Shown: positions 35,617-46,042, counted from the first letter of the stretch. The stretch: DNA of 64,000 nucleotides from Geothrix terrae (GCF_022808775.1 NZ_JAKZLA010000001.1:372001-436000); one strand, 5' to 3'. Notes: generated from the letters alone by a model not told the origin. A program made the numbers and translations.

Positions 35617-37116
35617 ATGACCCACCGTTCACGCCTCACCCTCACGGCCTTGACCCTCATCGCCGCCGGCGCCTTTGCTCCCCAGGCCCAGGCCTCCGGC
35701 TTCCAGCTCCGCGAGCAGAGCCCGAGTTCCCAGGGCAATGCCTATGCGGGCGTCAGCGCGGGAGGCAACGACATCAGCGCCCTCTTCTTCAATCCCGCGG
35801 TGATGACCCAGTACGAAGGCTGGCAGTTCTCCCTCGGCGGCACCTACGTGGGCCTGGATGTGAAGCTCGATGGCATGACGGCCACCCGCACTCCCGCGCT
35901 CACCGGCCTCGGCTTCAACGTGTACCCCAACACCACGACCAGCCTGATGCCGATCTCCGGCCCCTCCAGCCACGGGAACTCCGGACAGTCCGCCATCCTC
36001 CCCGAGTTCAACATCATGTACAGCGCGAGCAAGGACCTGAAGCTGGGCCTCTCCGTGAACGTGCCCTTCGGCCTCACCACCGAGTACGACGCCAACTGGA
36101 TTGGCCGCTACCACGGCCTGAAGTCCGATCTGAAGGTCATCGACATCACGCCCAGCCTGGCCTACCGGGTGAACGACCAGTTCTCCTTCGGCGTGGCCTT
36201 CATCGCCCGCTATGCCGATGCCGAGCTGACCAATGGCGTGGACTACGGCACCGCGCTGGCCCTGAAGGTGGGTTCCGGACTGGCCGCCGCCGGCTTGTCC
36301 CCTGTGGCGCCGAGCCCGACCCAGAACAGCCCCGTGGCCACCATCGCCATGGGCGCGCCCAACGCCACCTTCGGCACGCCCGGCTACGCCATCCCCGGGG
36401 CCTGGGACGGCAAGGCCGGCCTGAAGGGCAATGGCTGGGACTATGGCTGGAAGGCGGGCTTCACCTGGCAGCCCACCAAGGACTTCCGCCTGGGCGGCGC
36501 GTACTCCGCGGCCGTGACCATGACCCTGAAGGGCGATGCCACCTTCGAGTACCCCGCGGGCATGCCCCCCACGGACCTGGCCGCCCTCCAGGGCGCCGGA
36601 CTCCGCAACGGCAAGGGCCAGGCTGACCTCGCCCTCCCCGCCACGGCCTCCCTGGGCTTTGACTGGCAGGTGAATCCCGCCTTCTCCCTCCAGGGCGAGG
36701 TGGCCCAGAGCACCTGGTCCCGGTTCAAGGAACTCCGCGTGAAGTTCGATACGGGCCTCGCGGATTCCGTCACCGACGAGAGCTGGCGGAACACCTGGTT
36801 CTACTCCCTGGGCGGCACCTGGAAGATGGACCCGACCTGGACCTTCCGGGCTGGCGTGGGCTTCGACCAGGGCGCCGTGGACGATAACCACCGCACCCCC
36901 CGCATCCCCGACAACGACCGCAAGTGGCTCTCCGTGGGCATGAGCTACGCATTCTCCAAGAAGATGTCCCTCGATGTGGGCTACTCCCACCTGTTCATCA
37001 GCGACGCCAAGATCAATCTGACCTCAGCGGGCGACAACCTCACCCGGGGCAGCCTCAACGCCACCATGAAGGCCACCATCGAGATCCTGGGCGCGCAGCT
37101 GCGGTACAGCTTCTAG
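35617..37116 (+). CDS. OmpP1/FadL-family outer-membrane transporter
   Basis: This is a 499-residue beta-barrel protein for uptake of hydrophobic compounds such as fatty acids or aromatics. A signal peptide ends near [13 protein letters not shown]; the family-typical mature N-terminus [18 protein letters not shown] forms the plug. [12 protein letters not shown] (the NPA motif) is conserved. The C-terminus ends with the aromatic residue pattern LRYSF needed for barrel assembly. It stands alone with its own promoter region and terminator. Confidence 0.92.
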   Translation: MTHRSRLTLTALTLIAAGAFAPQAQASGFQLREQSPSSQGNAYAGVSAGGNDISALFFNPAVMTQYEGWQFSLGGTYVGLDVKLDGMTATRTPALTGLGFNVYPNTTTSLMPISGPSSHGNSGQSAILPEFNIMYSASKDLKLGLSVNVPFGLTTEYDANWIGRYHGLKSDLKVIDITPSLAYRVNDQFSFGVAFIARYADAELTNGVDYGTALALKVGSGLAAAGLSPVAPSPTQNSPVATIAMGAPNATFGTPGYAIPGAWDGKAGLKGNGWDYGWKAGFTWQPTKDFRLGGAYSAAVTMTLKGDATFEYPAGMPPTDLAALQGAGLRNGKGQADLALPATASLGFDWQVNPAFSLQGEVAQSTWSRFKELRVKFDTGLADSVTDESWRNTWFYSLGGTWKMDPTWTFRAGVGFDQGAVDDNHRTPRIPDNDRKWLSVGMSYAFSKKMSLDVGYSHLFISDAKINLTSAGDNLTRGSLNATMKATIEILGAQLRYSF

Positions 37117-37125
37117 CCTGCGACA

Positions 37126-37173
37126 GACACATGCAAAAGGGGCCCGGCATGCCGGGCCCCTTTTGCATGTGTC
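37126..37173. terminator. 48-bp perfect palindrome, bidirectional terminator
   Basis: A 24-bp perfect inverted repeat with no unpaired loop bases, centred at 37149/37150, lies between the convergent ompP1 and thiolase genes. The arm includes TGCAAAAGGGGCCCGG. The A and T runs inside the stem allow termination in both directions. Confidence 0.88.
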
Positions 37174-37188
37174 AGCTTCGCTGCGGAA

Positions 37189-38361
37189 CTACACGCGCTC
37201 GACGGCCATGGCGATGGCGTTTCCGCCGCCCAGGCACAGGGCGGCGATGCCGCGCTGCTTCCCGTGGCGCTCCAAAGCGTGGAGAAGCGTGGCCATGACA
37301 CGGGCACCGCTGGCGCCAATGGGGTGGCCCAGCGCCACGGCGCCGCCGTGAACGTTGATGCGGTCGGCCGGCAGCTTCAACTCATTCATCGTGGCCACCA
37401 GCTGCACGGCGAAGGCCTCGTTGATCTCCCAGAGGTCCACGTCGCCCACGCTCCAGCCCACCTGGGCCAGGAGCTTGCGGATGGCCTCCACGGGCGCCAT
37501 GAGCACCCACTCGGGGTCCAGGCCGGCGGTGGCGGTGCCGAGGATGCGCGCCTGGATGGGCAGGCCATGGGCCTTCGCGTAGCTCTCGGTGGTCACCAGG
37601 GCGGCCGCCGCGCCGTCGTTCACGCTGGGGGCGTTGCCGGCGGTGACGGTGCCGTCCTTCTTGAAGGCCGGGCGCAGCTTGGACAGGGTCTCGGGCGTGG
37701 TGTCCGCGCGCGGACCCTCGTCCTCGGCCACGATCACGTCACCCTTCTTGCCGGGGACGGCGATGGGCACGATCTCAGCCTTGAAGGCGCCGGACTGGAT
37801 CGCCGCCACGGCCTTGCGGTGGCTTTCGGCGGCCCAGGCATCCTGCGCCTCCCGGCCCACGCCGTACTTGGACGCCACCAGCTCGCCCGTGTGGCCCATG
37901 TGCTGGTCCGTCATGGCGCACCACAGGCCATCGAGGATCATGGCGTCCTTGGCTTCCGTATGGCCCATGCGGGCCCCGGCGCGGAGCTTGGGCATGAGAT
38001 AGGGCGCGTTGGACATGGACTCCATGCCGCCCGCCAGAACCACATCGTGGTCGCCGAGGCGCACCGCATTGGCGGCGAGTTGGATGGCCTTGAGGCCGCT
38101 GCCGCAGACCTTGTTGATGGTGAGGGCCGAGACACTGGCGGGCAGGCCCCCCCGCAGGGCTGCCTGGCGGGCCGGAGCCTGGCCCACGCCGGCGCTCACC
38201 ACATTCCCGAAGATCGCCTCGGTGGGCTCTGCGCCTGGCACGGCCGCCAGGACGGCCTTCACCACCTGGGCGGCCAGATCCGGCGCCGGAAGGGATGCGA
38301 GGGAGCCCTGGAACTTTCCGATGGGGCTTCGGAGGACTTTGAGAATGACTGCGTGGGACAT
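37189..38361 (-). CDS. Acetyl-CoA acetyltransferase (thiolase II family)
   Basis: It condenses two acetyl-CoA to acetoacetyl-CoA or performs the reverse. It has 390 residues. The nucleophile cysteine is in [13 protein letters not shown], the catalytic histidine in [19 protein letters not shown] and the C-terminal cysteine in [14 protein letters not shown]. The [12 protein letters not shown] block is typical of biosynthetic thiolases. A heptad repeat lies just upstream of its start. No other fatty acid or ketone-body gene adjoins it. Confidence 0.95.
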   Translation of the reverse strand: MSHAVILKVLRSPIGKFQGSLASLPAPDLAAQVVKAVLAAVPGAEPTEAIFGNVVSAGVGQAPARQAALRGGLPASVSALTINKVCGSGLKAIQLAANAVRLGDHDVVLAGGMESMSNAPYLMPKLRAGARMGHTEAKDAMILDGLWCAMTDQHMGHTGELVASKYGVGREAQDAWAAESHRKAVAAIQSGAFKAEIVPIAVPGKKGDVIVAEDEGPRADTTPETLSKLRPAFKKDGTVTAGNAPSVNDGAAAALVTTESYAKAHGLPIQARILGTATAGLDPEWVLMAPVEAIRKLLAQVGWSVGDVDLWEINEAFAVQLVATMNELKLPADRINVHGGAVALGHPIGASGARVMATLLHALERHGKQRGIAALCLGGGNAIAMAVERV

Positions 38362-38378
38362 GCGAACTCCGGAGGTTG

Positions 38379-38427
38379 TCAGCTGACGGCCATCGGCTGA
38401 GAGCTGACAGCTGATGGCTGAGAGCTA
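38379..38427. repeat. Heptanucleotide tandem repeat (RGCTGAN type)
   Basis: Seven consecutive 7-base units follow the pattern AGCTGAC, GGCCATC, GGCTGAG, AGCTGAC, AGCTGAT, GGCTGAG, AGCTAAT, equivalent to two 21-base copies plus a partial one. It fills the gap between thiolase and divIVA and touches the divIVA stop. Confidence 0.75.
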
Positions 38428-38976
38428 ATTCGTGGGCTTGGGACGCCGGACGGGCGGGATGGTGGGCTCGTCGAGGGAGCTGAGATCCAGCCCTTCGAGC
38501 TTCAGGGTGGGCGGGGGGGCGAGGTAGATGTCCGGCGCCTCGTCCTGGATGTGGCGGCGGGTCCGCTCCATGAGCGTCTCCACCTCCCGGACGAACCGGG
38601 TGCGCTCCATCTTCAGGTTGCGAATCTGGACCTCGAGCTCCACCACATGCTGCTGGGCCTCCCGGATGACCTCATCGGCCTTGAACTGGGCTTCCCGCAG
38701 GATGAGTTCCTTCTCGCGGTTGGCGCCGTCCAGCACGTCCTCGCGGGTGCGCTGAGCCTGGAGCAGGGTCTCCCGGAAGATGCGGTCCTGCTCCTGGTAC
38801 TGGCGCAGGCGCTCCCGGTTGTCGATGATCTCTTCCTTGAGCTTCTGGTTCTCGGCCAGCAGCTCCTCCCATTCCGCGGCCACCTCGTGGAGGAAGGCCC
38901 GGACTTCGGATTCCTCAATGCCCCGGAAGGCCTTCTCGAACTCCCGGCGCTGGATGTCGAGGGGCGTGTACTTCAT
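38425..38976 (-). CDS. DivIVA-domain coiled-coil protein
   Basis: This is a 183-residue cytoplasmic protein. The N-terminal DivIVA motif (YTPLDIQRREFEKAFRGIEESEVRAFL) binds curved membrane in family members. A long heptad coiled coil (about residues 30-145) and a proline-rich tail (PPPTLKLEG, PPVRRPKPTN) follow. In Gram-positive bacteria DivIVA organises poles and division; in Gram-negative lineages its role is less defined. It lies eight bases downstream of yggT, a pairing seen in many bacteria. Confidence 0.9.
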   Translation of the reverse strand: MKYTPLDIQRREFEKAFRGIEESEVRAFLHEVAAEWEELLAENQKLKEEIIDNRERLRQYQEQDRIFRETLLQAQRTREDVLDGANREKELILREAQFKADEVIREAQQHVVELEVQIRNLKMERTRFVREVETLMERTRRHIQDEAPDIYLAPPPTLKLEGLDLSSLDEPTIPPVRRPKPTN

Positions 38977-38984
38977 GGTTCACC

Positions 38985-39242
38985 TCATGAGACCAAGGCC
39001 CGGAGGAAGACCCGCTGGATGAGTCCCAGCAGGATCACGGCGATCAGGATGTCGAAGCTGAACCCCCCGATGGATGGCACGAGGGCCCGGATGGGGTGCA
39101 GGATCGGGTCGGTGAGGGTGTGGAGCAGTCGGATCCACCGGTTCCGGGGATCGATGGGGAACCAGGACAGGATGGCCACCGCCAGGAGGAGGTAGATCAT
39201 CACGTCAAGGGCGTAATAGGCGATGGAGAACAGAAGAGGCAT
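38985..39242 (-). CDS. yggT: YggT-family membrane protein
   Basis: This is an 85-residue protein with two membrane helices (YYALDVMIYLLLAVAILSWF and FDILIAVILLGLIQRVF) separated by the conserved LTDPILHPIRALVPS segment that defines the family. It has been linked to cell shape, division and osmotic tolerance in other bacteria. The gene is immediately upstream of divIVA. Confidence 0.92.
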   Translation of the reverse strand: MPLLFSIAYYALDVMIYLLLAVAILSWFPIDPRNRWIRLLHTLTDPILHPIRALVPSIGGFSFDILIAVILLGLIQRVFLRALVS

Positions 39243-39292
39243 GGGCAGGATTCCCGGGACCCGTTCATCATAGCGGGTAGTGAGGATCCCAC

Positions 39293-40402
39293 ATGCGCAT
39301 CGGCATCTCCTGCTACAGCACCTTCGGCGGTTCCGGCGTCGTGGCCACGGAGGTGGGCAAGGCCCTCGCCGCCCGGGGCCACGAGGTGCACATCCTCAGT
39401 CCCAGCGTCCCGCCGCGTCTCCTGGGTTTCGAGGACCGCATCAGCTTCCATGAGGTCCGGGCCACCACCTACCCCCTCTTCGAGGACGCCCCCTATTCCA
39501 TCGCCCTGGGCTCCAAGATGGCAGACGTGGCCGAGCACCATGGCCTGCAGATCATCCATGCCCACTACGCCATTCCGCACGCCATGGCGGCCCTCCTCGC
39601 GCGGATGGCCATTCCGGGCCTGAAGGTCGTGACCACCCTCCACGGCACGGACATCACGGTGGTGGGCAGCGATCCCAGCTACCTGCCCATGGTCCGGATG
39701 GCCATCCGGGAAAGCGACGGCGTGACGGCCGTCTCCGAGTACCTCCGGGACGAGACCTATCGCACGTTCGGGGTGGAGCGGGAGATCGACGTCATCGGGA
39801 ACTTCGTCGAGCCTCCGGGCCAGGAGCGTCCGGATTGCCGGGCCTGGCTTGCGCCGAAGGCCACCTCGGTACTGACACACATCTCCAATTTCCGCGCGGT
39901 GAAGCGCGTGATGGACGTGCTGAAGGTGTTCGAGCGCGTCCGCCGGGAGGTTCCGGCCCGCCTGGTGATGGTGGGGGACGGCCCCGACCGCGTGGAGGCC
40001 GAGGCCTACTGCCGGGATCACGGTTTCGCGGCCGAGGTCCGCTTCACGGGGAAACAGCTCGATATCGGCACCGTCCTGGCCTGTTCCGACCTGTTCCTGC
40101 TGCCCAGCGCCACCGAGAGCTTCGGCCTGGCCGCCCTGGAGGCCATGGGCCACCGGGTGCCCGTCATCGCGAGTCGCGTGGGGGGGCTGCCCGAAGTGGT
40201 GCGCCACGGTGTGGACGGTTTCCTGGAGCCGGTCGGGGACGTGGAGGCCATGGCCGCCGATGCACTGACGCTCCTGCGCGACGAGACGCTCCGCCGGAAG
40301 ATGGGGGACGCGGCCAGGGAGCGCGCGCTCGGTGCCTTCGCGGAAGGCCCCATCGTGGACCGCTACGAGGCCCTCTACCGGCGGGTGCTGGGCCAGGTCT
40401 GA
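39293..40402 (+). CDS. bshA: N-acetyl-alpha-D-glucosaminyl L-malate synthase
   Basis: This GT4 glycosyltransferase joins GlcNAc to malate, the first step of bacillithiol synthesis. It has 369 residues. The BshA-type start [20 protein letters not shown] is followed by [33 protein letters not shown] and DVIGNFVE. The C-terminal nucleotide-sugar site includes [17 protein letters not shown]. The GSDPSY motif is more specific than general GT4 patterns and supports BshA over other sugar transferases. bshB and bshC are not in the window. Confidence 0.9.
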   Translation: MRIGISCYSTFGGSGVVATEVGKALAARGHEVHILSPSVPPRLLGFEDRISFHEVRATTYPLFEDAPYSIALGSKMADVAEHHGLQIIHAHYAIPHAMAALLARMAIPGLKVVTTLHGTDITVVGSDPSYLPMVRMAIRESDGVTAVSEYLRDETYRTFGVEREIDVIGNFVEPPGQERPDCRAWLAPKATSVLTHISNFRAVKRVMDVLKVFERVRREVPARLVMVGDGPDRVEAEAYCRDHGFAAEVRFTGKQLDIGTVLACSDLFLLPSATESFGLAALEAMGHRVPVIASRVGGLPEVVRHGVDGFLEPVGDVEAMAADALTLLRDETLRRKMGDAARERALGAFAEGPIVDRYEALYRRVLGQV

Positions 40403-40468
40403 GCCTGAATCCTGGAATCAGGTCCGGGGTGGAGGATGCCGTTCAGTCGGATGGCAATGGGAGTGGAC

Positions 40469-43012
40469 ATGGCGTGGTTGCGGATCCTGCTGGTGGTGGC
40501 CCTGGGGGCGCTCCACCTGTCCGCGGACGGCTGGCGCCTCCCCTTCGCGGTGCTCGGCCCCGACCAGGGCCTGCCCTCCGGCGCCATCACCTGCCTGACG
40601 CAGGACTCGGACGGGTTCCTCTGGGTCGGGACTGAAAGTGCCCTCCTCCGCTACGAGGGGGGCCACTGCCGCCGGTGGGGCCGGGAGGACGGCCTGCCCT
40701 CCGGCTTCATCCACCGGGTGCTCCCCGCCTCGGGCGGCGGGGTCTGGGTGGCCACGCTCCGGGGCCTCGTGAGGATCCGGGAAGGCCGCATCGAGGCCAT
40801 CACCCTCAATGGGGCCGCCCAGCCCCCGGTCGCAGACGCCTTGGCTCTGGGGCAGGGCGGTCGTCTGTGGGTCCTGACCCGGCAGGGGCTCTTCGTCGAG
40901 CAGGAAGGCCTCCGGTTCCACCAGCAGACCGGGCGCCCGGAAGGACGGGTCTTCACCCTCAGCGGCGGGCCCAGCGGCGCCGTGTACCTGGGGACGGAGG
41001 CCGGCCTCAAGGCCTTCCTGCCCGACGGATCGGAGCGCGAGTGGGGATCGGACCATGGCCTTCCCGCCACAGGCGTCGCCATGGTGGTGGAAGACGGGGC
41101 GGGCCGCATCTGGGCAGGGTCGGGCCGGTCCCTGGCCATGAAGGCGCCCGAGGACCTCTGGTTCACCGACGAGTCCCGGCGCCTGGGGGCGAGCCTCTCT
41201 CCCAACAGCATTCCTTTCCTGGATCCAGACGGATCGATCTGGCTGCCGACCCAGGGCGGTGCCCTCCACGTGTCAGGGACGGAGACCACGCAGCTGGATG
41301 CCTCGGGAGGACTGCCGTTCCGGTGGGTCCGCACCGTCTTCCGCGATCGGGAGGGCACGCTGTGGATCCTTGGAACGGCGCTGGCCCGGCTGCAGGGCGG
41401 GGGACGGGTCTGGAACCACAGCCTGGGTGTGGGGATCTCCGGCGAGGTGGTCTGGTCCATCGCGCGGGATGCCCGGGGCGCCTTGCTGGCGGCCACGGAC
41501 AACGGGGCCTTGCGGATGGGGGCCGCAGGCCTCACCCGGATCCCCGGCACCGAGGGCCACCGCATCAAGAGCCTGGCCATGGCACAGGGGGGGATCCTCT
41601 GGATGGTCAGCACCATCGGCCCCACCCTCTGGCTCCACCCCGGCAGCCGTCAGGCGGAGATCGCGCCGCTGGGCGACTTCGGCTTCGCCGTGAACACCGT
41701 GATGACCGACTCGCAGGGAAGGACCTGGCTGGGGCATGCCCGGCAGGGGGTACTCCGTTGGGATCCCGCGGCGCGACGGCTCGTCCAGGAGGTCGGACCG
41801 CGCGGCGCGTCCCCGCTCGGCGTATTCCGGATCCGCGAGGATGGCCAGGGCCGGCTCTGGGCGGCGACCACGGCGGGACTCTACCTCCGGGACCCCGCCG
41901 GGACCTGGAAGCTCTTCACAGAAGCCGACGGCTTGAAGCCGTTCGGGCTCTACGGCATGGCCTTCCTGCCGGACGGCAGCGCCTGGGTGCACTACCAGGA
42001 GCCCCAAGGGCTCACCCGGATCCGGATCGACCAGGGGCGCCTGACGGTGCTGGAGCAGCGGGTCAAGGGGCAGGGGCTCCACTCCAACCTCCTCTACGCC
42101 GTGGAGGTGGATGCGCAGGGCCGGACCTGGGCCACCTCCGACCAGGGTCTGGACCGGGTGGACCCGCCCCTGCACATCGGCCGGCAGGAGGGCATGGTCA
42201 GCGAGGACTGCGCCATCCAGGCCCTCTTGGCCGAAGGCGGCCGCATCTGGGTGGGAACTGCCGCCGGGCTGGTGCGGTACGACGTCGGCCCTGACCTGCC
42301 GAGGGTTCCACCCACCGCCCACATTGTCCAGATCACCCACGGAGCCGGACAGAGCGAGCCGCCCTTCGCCAGCCTCACCCCATTCCCCCGGGGCGAGGCC
42401 ACGGTGGCTTTCCGGGTGGCGGCCCCCACCTTCCTCGACGAGTCCCAGGTCCGGTTCCAGGTGCGCCTCCAGGGACTGGAGGACGCCTGGCGGGAGACGG
42501 ATGGCACCCACGTGCGGTACCCCGCCCTGCCGGGCGGCCACTACCGCTTCGAAGTCCAGGCCGCCCAGGGGGACGGCCCCTTCGGGCCCGTCGCTGGCGT
42601 CGACTTCGACGTCCGCCCTCCCTGGTGGCGCACCTGGTGGGCCCTGACCCTCGAAACCATGGCCTTCCTCGGGCTCGGCATCCTCATCCTCCGCCTGAGG
42701 GTGGCCGCCCTGGCCCGGGGCAAGGCAGAGCTGGAAGCCCTGGTGGCCAAGCGAACCGAAGAACTCCAGGCGCGGAACGCCGATTTGTCCGCGGCCCTGG
42801 GCCAGGTGAAGCAGCTCTCCGGGCTGCTCCCCATCTGCGCCAGCTGCAAGAAGATCCGCGACGACAAGGGCTACTGGAACCAGCTGGAGCACTACATCAG
42901 CGCCCATTCCGGAGCGGATTTCACGCACGGCATCTGCCCGGACTGCGCGGATGCGCTGTACCCCGAACGCCGGGAGGCCAAGCGGGGAAAGGGATTCGAG
43001 CCGGGGGCGTGA
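40469..43012 (+). CDS. Two-component-type beta-propeller sensor with C-terminal cysteine motif, no kinase domain
   Basis: It has 847 residues. A signal or anchor helix (LRILLVVALGALHLSA) leads to a periplasmic region with about a dozen Reg_prop repeats (for example DSDGFLWVGTESALLRYEG, GQGRLWAATTAGLY). A Y_Y_Y domain follows (about 625-700), then a membrane helix (LETMAFLGLGILILRL) and a short coiled coil. The expected histidine kinase or GGDEF domain is missing. The protein ends with LPICASCKKIRDDKGYW and HGICPDC, a CxxC/HxxCxxC cluster likely to bind metal. The start at 40469 follows GGGAG; an earlier ATG at 40436 has poor spacing. Confidence 0.85.
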   Translation: MAWLRILLVVALGALHLSADGWRLPFAVLGPDQGLPSGAITCLTQDSDGFLWVGTESALLRYEGGHCRRWGREDGLPSGFIHRVLPASGGGVWVATLRGLVRIREGRIEAITLNGAAQPPVADALALGQGGRLWVLTRQGLFVEQEGLRFHQQTGRPEGRVFTLSGGPSGAVYLGTEAGLKAFLPDGSEREWGSDHGLPATGVAMVVEDGAGRIWAGSGRSLAMKAPEDLWFTDESRRLGASLSPNSIPFLDPDGSIWLPTQGGALHVSGTETTQLDASGGLPFRWVRTVFRDREGTLWILGTALARLQGGGRVWNHSLGVGISGEVVWSIARDARGALLAATDNGALRMGAAGLTRIPGTEGHRIKSLAMAQGGILWMVSTIGPTLWLHPGSRQAEIAPLGDFGFAVNTVMTDSQGRTWLGHARQGVLRWDPAARRLVQEVGPRGASPLGVFRIREDGQGRLWAATTAGLYLRDPAGTWKLFTEADGLKPFGLYGMAFLPDGSAWVHYQEPQGLTRIRIDQGRLTVLEQRVKGQGLHSNLLYAVEVDAQGRTWATSDQGLDRVDPPLHIGRQEGMVSEDCAIQALLAEGGRIWVGTAAGLVRYDVGPDLPRVPPTAHIVQITHGAGQSEPPFASLTPFPRGEATVAFRVAAPTFLDESQVRFQVRLQGLEDAWRETDGTHVRYPALPGGHYRFEVQAAQGDGPFGPVAGVDFDVRPPWWRTWWALTLETMAFLGLGILILRLRVAALARGKAELEALVAKRTEELQARNADLSAALGQVKQLSGLLPICASCKKIRDDKGYWNQLEHYISAHSGADFTHGICPDCADALYPERREAKRGKGFEPGA

Positions 43013-43030
43013 AGTCCCCGGGTCCGGATC

Positions 43031-44197
43031 TCATGGTTCGAGCGCATCGAAAAGCCCCGGCGTGGCCGGACGGTCTGGTTCCGGAACCGCGTACTGGCCA
43101 GGCTTGACCAGCGCGCCGGCGCGGACGCCCAGCAGCCTCAGCCTGCGGTCCAGGGCCACACGGCGGAGGTTGCCCCGGGCGGCCTCCAGCAGGGCGGCCG
43201 CATCGGCCACGGGATGCGGCAGGGTGTGGTCGCGGGTGACGGTGGTGAAATCCTCGAACCGCAGCTTGATGCCAACGTTCTGGGCCAGGTAGCCCTTGCG
43301 GCCGAGATCGCCGGCGAGCCGCTCGCAGAGGTCGCACAGGATGCGGGAGAGCGCGTCCCGATCCAGCCTGGGATGGAGGTCCCGCTCGAAGGTGGTCTCC
43401 CGGCTGATGGATTTGGGCTCCCGCAGGATCGCCAGGGGGCGGTCGTCCCGGCCGTTCGCGGCCTGGTGGAGCCAGACCCCATAGCTCTGCCCGAAGTGTT
43501 CCACCAGCCACGTGGGATCGGCCTTCGCGAGCTCGCCGATGGTGCGGATGCCAAGGCCCTCCAGCTTCGCGGTGGCTTTGGGGCCGATGCCGTTGACGGC
43601 AGAGCAGGGCAGAGGCCAGATGCGCGTGGGAATGTCGTCGTATCCGAGGAGGGTGATGCCATCGGGCTTCTGGAGTTCGGAGGCCAGCTTGGACAGCAGC
43701 TTGTTCGGGGTGATCCCGATGGAGCACGTGAGGCCGGTGGCCTGCCGGACGGCCGTCTTGAGCCGCCGGGCCAGCTCCAGCGGGTCGCCTGGAACCTCGG
43801 TCAGATCAATGTAGATCTCATCGATTCCGCGGTCCTCGATGAGGGGTGCCACCTCCGCCACGGCGGCCTTGAAGGCCCGGGAAGCCCGGGCATAGGCCTC
43901 GAAGTGCGCGGGCAGCAGGATCGCCTCCGGGGCCAGCGCGGCCGCCTTCATGAGCCCCATCCCGCTGCGCACCCCGAAGGCCCGGGCTTCGTACGTGGCG
44001 GTGGTGACCACGCCCCGGCCTGCGTAGTCCTTCAACTTTGGGAATCCGCGCTCCTCGGCGGCCACGGCCCGCCGGCCCCCCACCACCACGGGAAGGCCTT
44101 TCAGCTCAGGATGCTCGAGGAGCTCCACCGAGGCGAAGAAGGCATCCATGTCCAGGTGGGCGATGCGTCTGGCGATGGGAAGCCGGGTCTCAGCCAT
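43031..44197 (-). CDS. dinB: DNA polymerase IV, Y-family
   Basis: This is an error-prone translesion polymerase. It has 388 residues. Catalytic acids are in IAHLDMDAFFASVE and in DRGIDEIYIDLTE; the TATYEARAFGVRSGM block and the helix-hairpin-helix AVNGIGPKATAKLEGLGI are characteristic. The little-finger domain spans about 240-345. The C-terminus ends TPGLFDALEP, resembling a beta-clamp-binding peptide. The start at 44197 is chosen because MAETRLPIARR leads directly into the palm; a longer frame upstream has shadow-like composition. No SOS box is evident. Confidence 0.94.
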   Translation of the reverse strand: MAETRLPIARRIAHLDMDAFFASVELLEHPELKGLPVVVGGRRAVAAEERGFPKLKDYAGRGVVTTATYEARAFGVRSGMGLMKAAALAPEAILLPAHFEAYARASRAFKAAVAEVAPLIEDRGIDEIYIDLTEVPGDPLELARRLKTAVRQATGLTCSIGITPNKLLSKLASELQKPDGITLLGYDDIPTRIWPLPCSAVNGIGPKATAKLEGLGIRTIGELAKADPTWLVEHFGQSYGVWLHQAANGRDDRPLAILREPKSISRETTFERDLHPRLDRDALSRILCDLCERLAGDLGRKGYLAQNVGIKLRFEDFTTVTRDHTLPHPVADAAALLEAARGNLRRVALDRRLRLLGVRAGALVKPGQYAVPEPDRPATPGLFDALEP

Positions 44198-44243
44198 GCG
44201 ATCCAGTGTGGCGGGATCGCCCCCGGTTGACCAACGTGACCCG

Positions 44244-44720
44244 TCAGCGTCGGGGCGCGGCTCCGCTCCGCCATTCCCAGAGCACGTTCGCGATGGCCCA
44301 GCCTTCATGATGGGCCGCCAAGTGGATGAAGGCCGTCCACGGGCCCAGATCCATCCGGGCACTTCCGCTGCGGCCCTGGATGTCCAGGATCTTCACGTCG
44401 CCCTCGGAAAACTGGCCCCGGACCGCCTTTCCGAGCAGCGATTGGACACCGATGAGCCGCTGAAGGGCCTCCCGGCTGGAGGCGGCCTCCATCCCCAGGA
44501 TGTGCTTGGCCAGCGAGGGATGGAGGCAGGCGTACATCGCCTCTGTGTTTCCGTCGAGCCAGGCCGCGGCCCACTGCTGGACCACAGACGCGATGCCATC
44601 CGTCCGCGGAGTGGGCCTGAGGGAAAGCGCCGCGGGGGCGGGGGTCGAGTCCTCGGGCGCCTCGGTCATGCCCAAGGTTCCGACAAGCAGCAAGGATGAT
44701 TTCAAAGCGCCCCGTGGCAT
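44244..44720 (-). CDS. NTF2-like (putative lumazine-binding type) protein
   Basis: This is a 158-residue protein. After a variable N-terminal 40 residues with a weak hydrophobic stretch (SLLLVGTLGM), an NTF2-like alpha+beta domain is seen: VVQQWAAAWLDGNTEAMYACLHPSLAKH, VKILDIQGRSGSARM and WTAFIHLAAHHEGWAIANVLWEW. Such domains often bind small ligands or act in dehydration enzymes, but no catalytic residue can be fixed. Export is possible. It is encoded 46 bases upstream of dinB on the same strand. Confidence 0.7.
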   Translation of the reverse strand: MPRGALKSSLLLVGTLGMTEAPEDSTPAPAALSLRPTPRTDGIASVVQQWAAAWLDGNTEAMYACLHPSLAKHILGMEAASSREALQRLIGVQSLLGKAVRGQFSEGDVKILDIQGRSGSARMDLGPWTAFIHLAAHHEGWAIANVLWEWRSGAAPRR

Positions 44721-44799
44721 GGTGTCCTCCGGTGGACGGAATAGACCCGCATTCCAACGATGAGGTTGAGTCCCATTTGGTTCCCGGGGCGATCCAATC

Positions 44800-45786
44800 T
44801 CACCCGTTCAGCTGGGCCATGGTGGCTTCCGGGTACCGCGGCCCGGCCGCGACCCCCTTCGGCGCCACGGCATCGATTTCGGCCAGCTCCTCGGGGGTGA
44901 GCAGGATCTCCAAGGCGGCCAGATTCTCATCCAGGTGGCTGCGCAGGGTGGTGCCCGGGATGGGCACGATGTCCCTCCCCTGGGCCAGCACCCAGGCCAG
45001 GGCCAGCTGAGAGGCCTTCACGCCCTTCTGGTGCGCGAGTCCCTCGATCTTCGCCACCAGGTCGAGGTTCTTCTGGAAGTTCTCCCCCTGGAAGCGGGGT
45101 GCGTTGCGGCGGTAGTCCCCTTCCGGGAGATCCTCCAGCGTGCGGAAGCGGGCCGTGAGGAAGCCGCGGCCCAGCGGGCTGTAGGCGACGAAGGAGACGC
45201 CCAGATCCCGGACGCTGGGGAGGATCTCGTCCTCGGGATCCCGGCTCCACAGCGAGTATTCGGTCTGGAGGGCGGTGATGGGATGGACGGCGTGGGCGCG
45301 GCGGATGGTGGCCGGGGCGGCCTCTGACAGGCCGAGGAAGCGCACCTTGCCGGCTTTCACGAGGTCGGCCATGGCCCCAACGGTCTCTTCGATGGGCACG
45401 GTGCGATCCACCCGGTGCTGGTAGTAGAGGTCGATGTGGGCCACGCCCAGGCGCTTGAGGGAGGCATCGCAGCAGGCCCGCACGTAGTCGGGCCGGCCGC
45501 TCACGCCCCGGAAGCTGCCATCCTCGCCCCGGACGTTGCCGAACTTGGTGGCAAGCACCACCTGGTCGCGGCGGCCCTTGATGGCCCGTCCCACCAGCTC
45601 CTCGTTCTTGAAGGGGCCGTACATGTCGGCGGTGTCGAGGAAGTTGAGACCGCAGTCCAGCGCGTGGTGGATGGTGGCCACGGATTCCGCCTCCGTGGCG
45701 CCCTTGTAGAACTCGCTCATGCCCATGCAGCCGAGGCCAAGGGCGGAGACGGTCAGATCGGAGTGGCCGAGGGTGCGGGTCTTCAT
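44800..45786 (-). CDS. Aldo/keto reductase
   Basis: This is an NADPH-dependent carbonyl reductase of the AKR superfamily, 328 residues. The catalytic tetrad is visible: FLDTADMYG (Asp and Tyr), VVLATKFG (Lys) and LYYQHRVD (His). The C-terminal cofactor loop is [16 protein letters not shown]. It matches the AKR13/YajO-like group (start [19 protein letters not shown]). The start at 45786 follows GGAGGT with four bases spacing. The natural substrate is unknown. Confidence 0.94.
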   Translation of the reverse strand: MKTRTLGHSDLTVSALGLGCMGMSEFYKGATEAESVATIHHALDCGLNFLDTADMYGPFKNEELVGRAIKGRRDQVVLATKFGNVRGEDGSFRGVSGRPDYVRACCDASLKRLGVAHIDLYYQHRVDRTVPIEETVGAMADLVKAGKVRFLGLSEAAPATIRRAHAVHPITALQTEYSLWSRDPEDEILPSVRDLGVSFVAYSPLGRGFLTARFRTLEDLPEGDYRRNAPRFQGENFQKNLDLVAKIEGLAHQKGVKASQLALAWVLAQGRDIVPIPGTTLRSHLDENLAALEILLTPEELAEIDAVAPKGVAAGPRYPEATMAQLNG

Positions 45787-46042
45787 GGGGACCTCCGGGG
45801 TAGGGGAGCCTTGCGGAGCCATTATCCGCCTGTGGGGAGCTCTCAGCGTTTTCGTGAAGGTTGCAGAGGCGTGAATGGCTCAAACCTCAGATGGCTGAAT
45901 CCATTGGGCAGACTCGAACTGGCGTGTGGCTGGGCCCTGGGCCGACGGCTCCGACGCCCCGCTGGGGCGTCTCCACCTGGCCCCTACCGGCCCGCCACAC
46001 TTTCTCGGCAGTCCGAGTCTGCTTCCACTGCCGGGCGTACAG

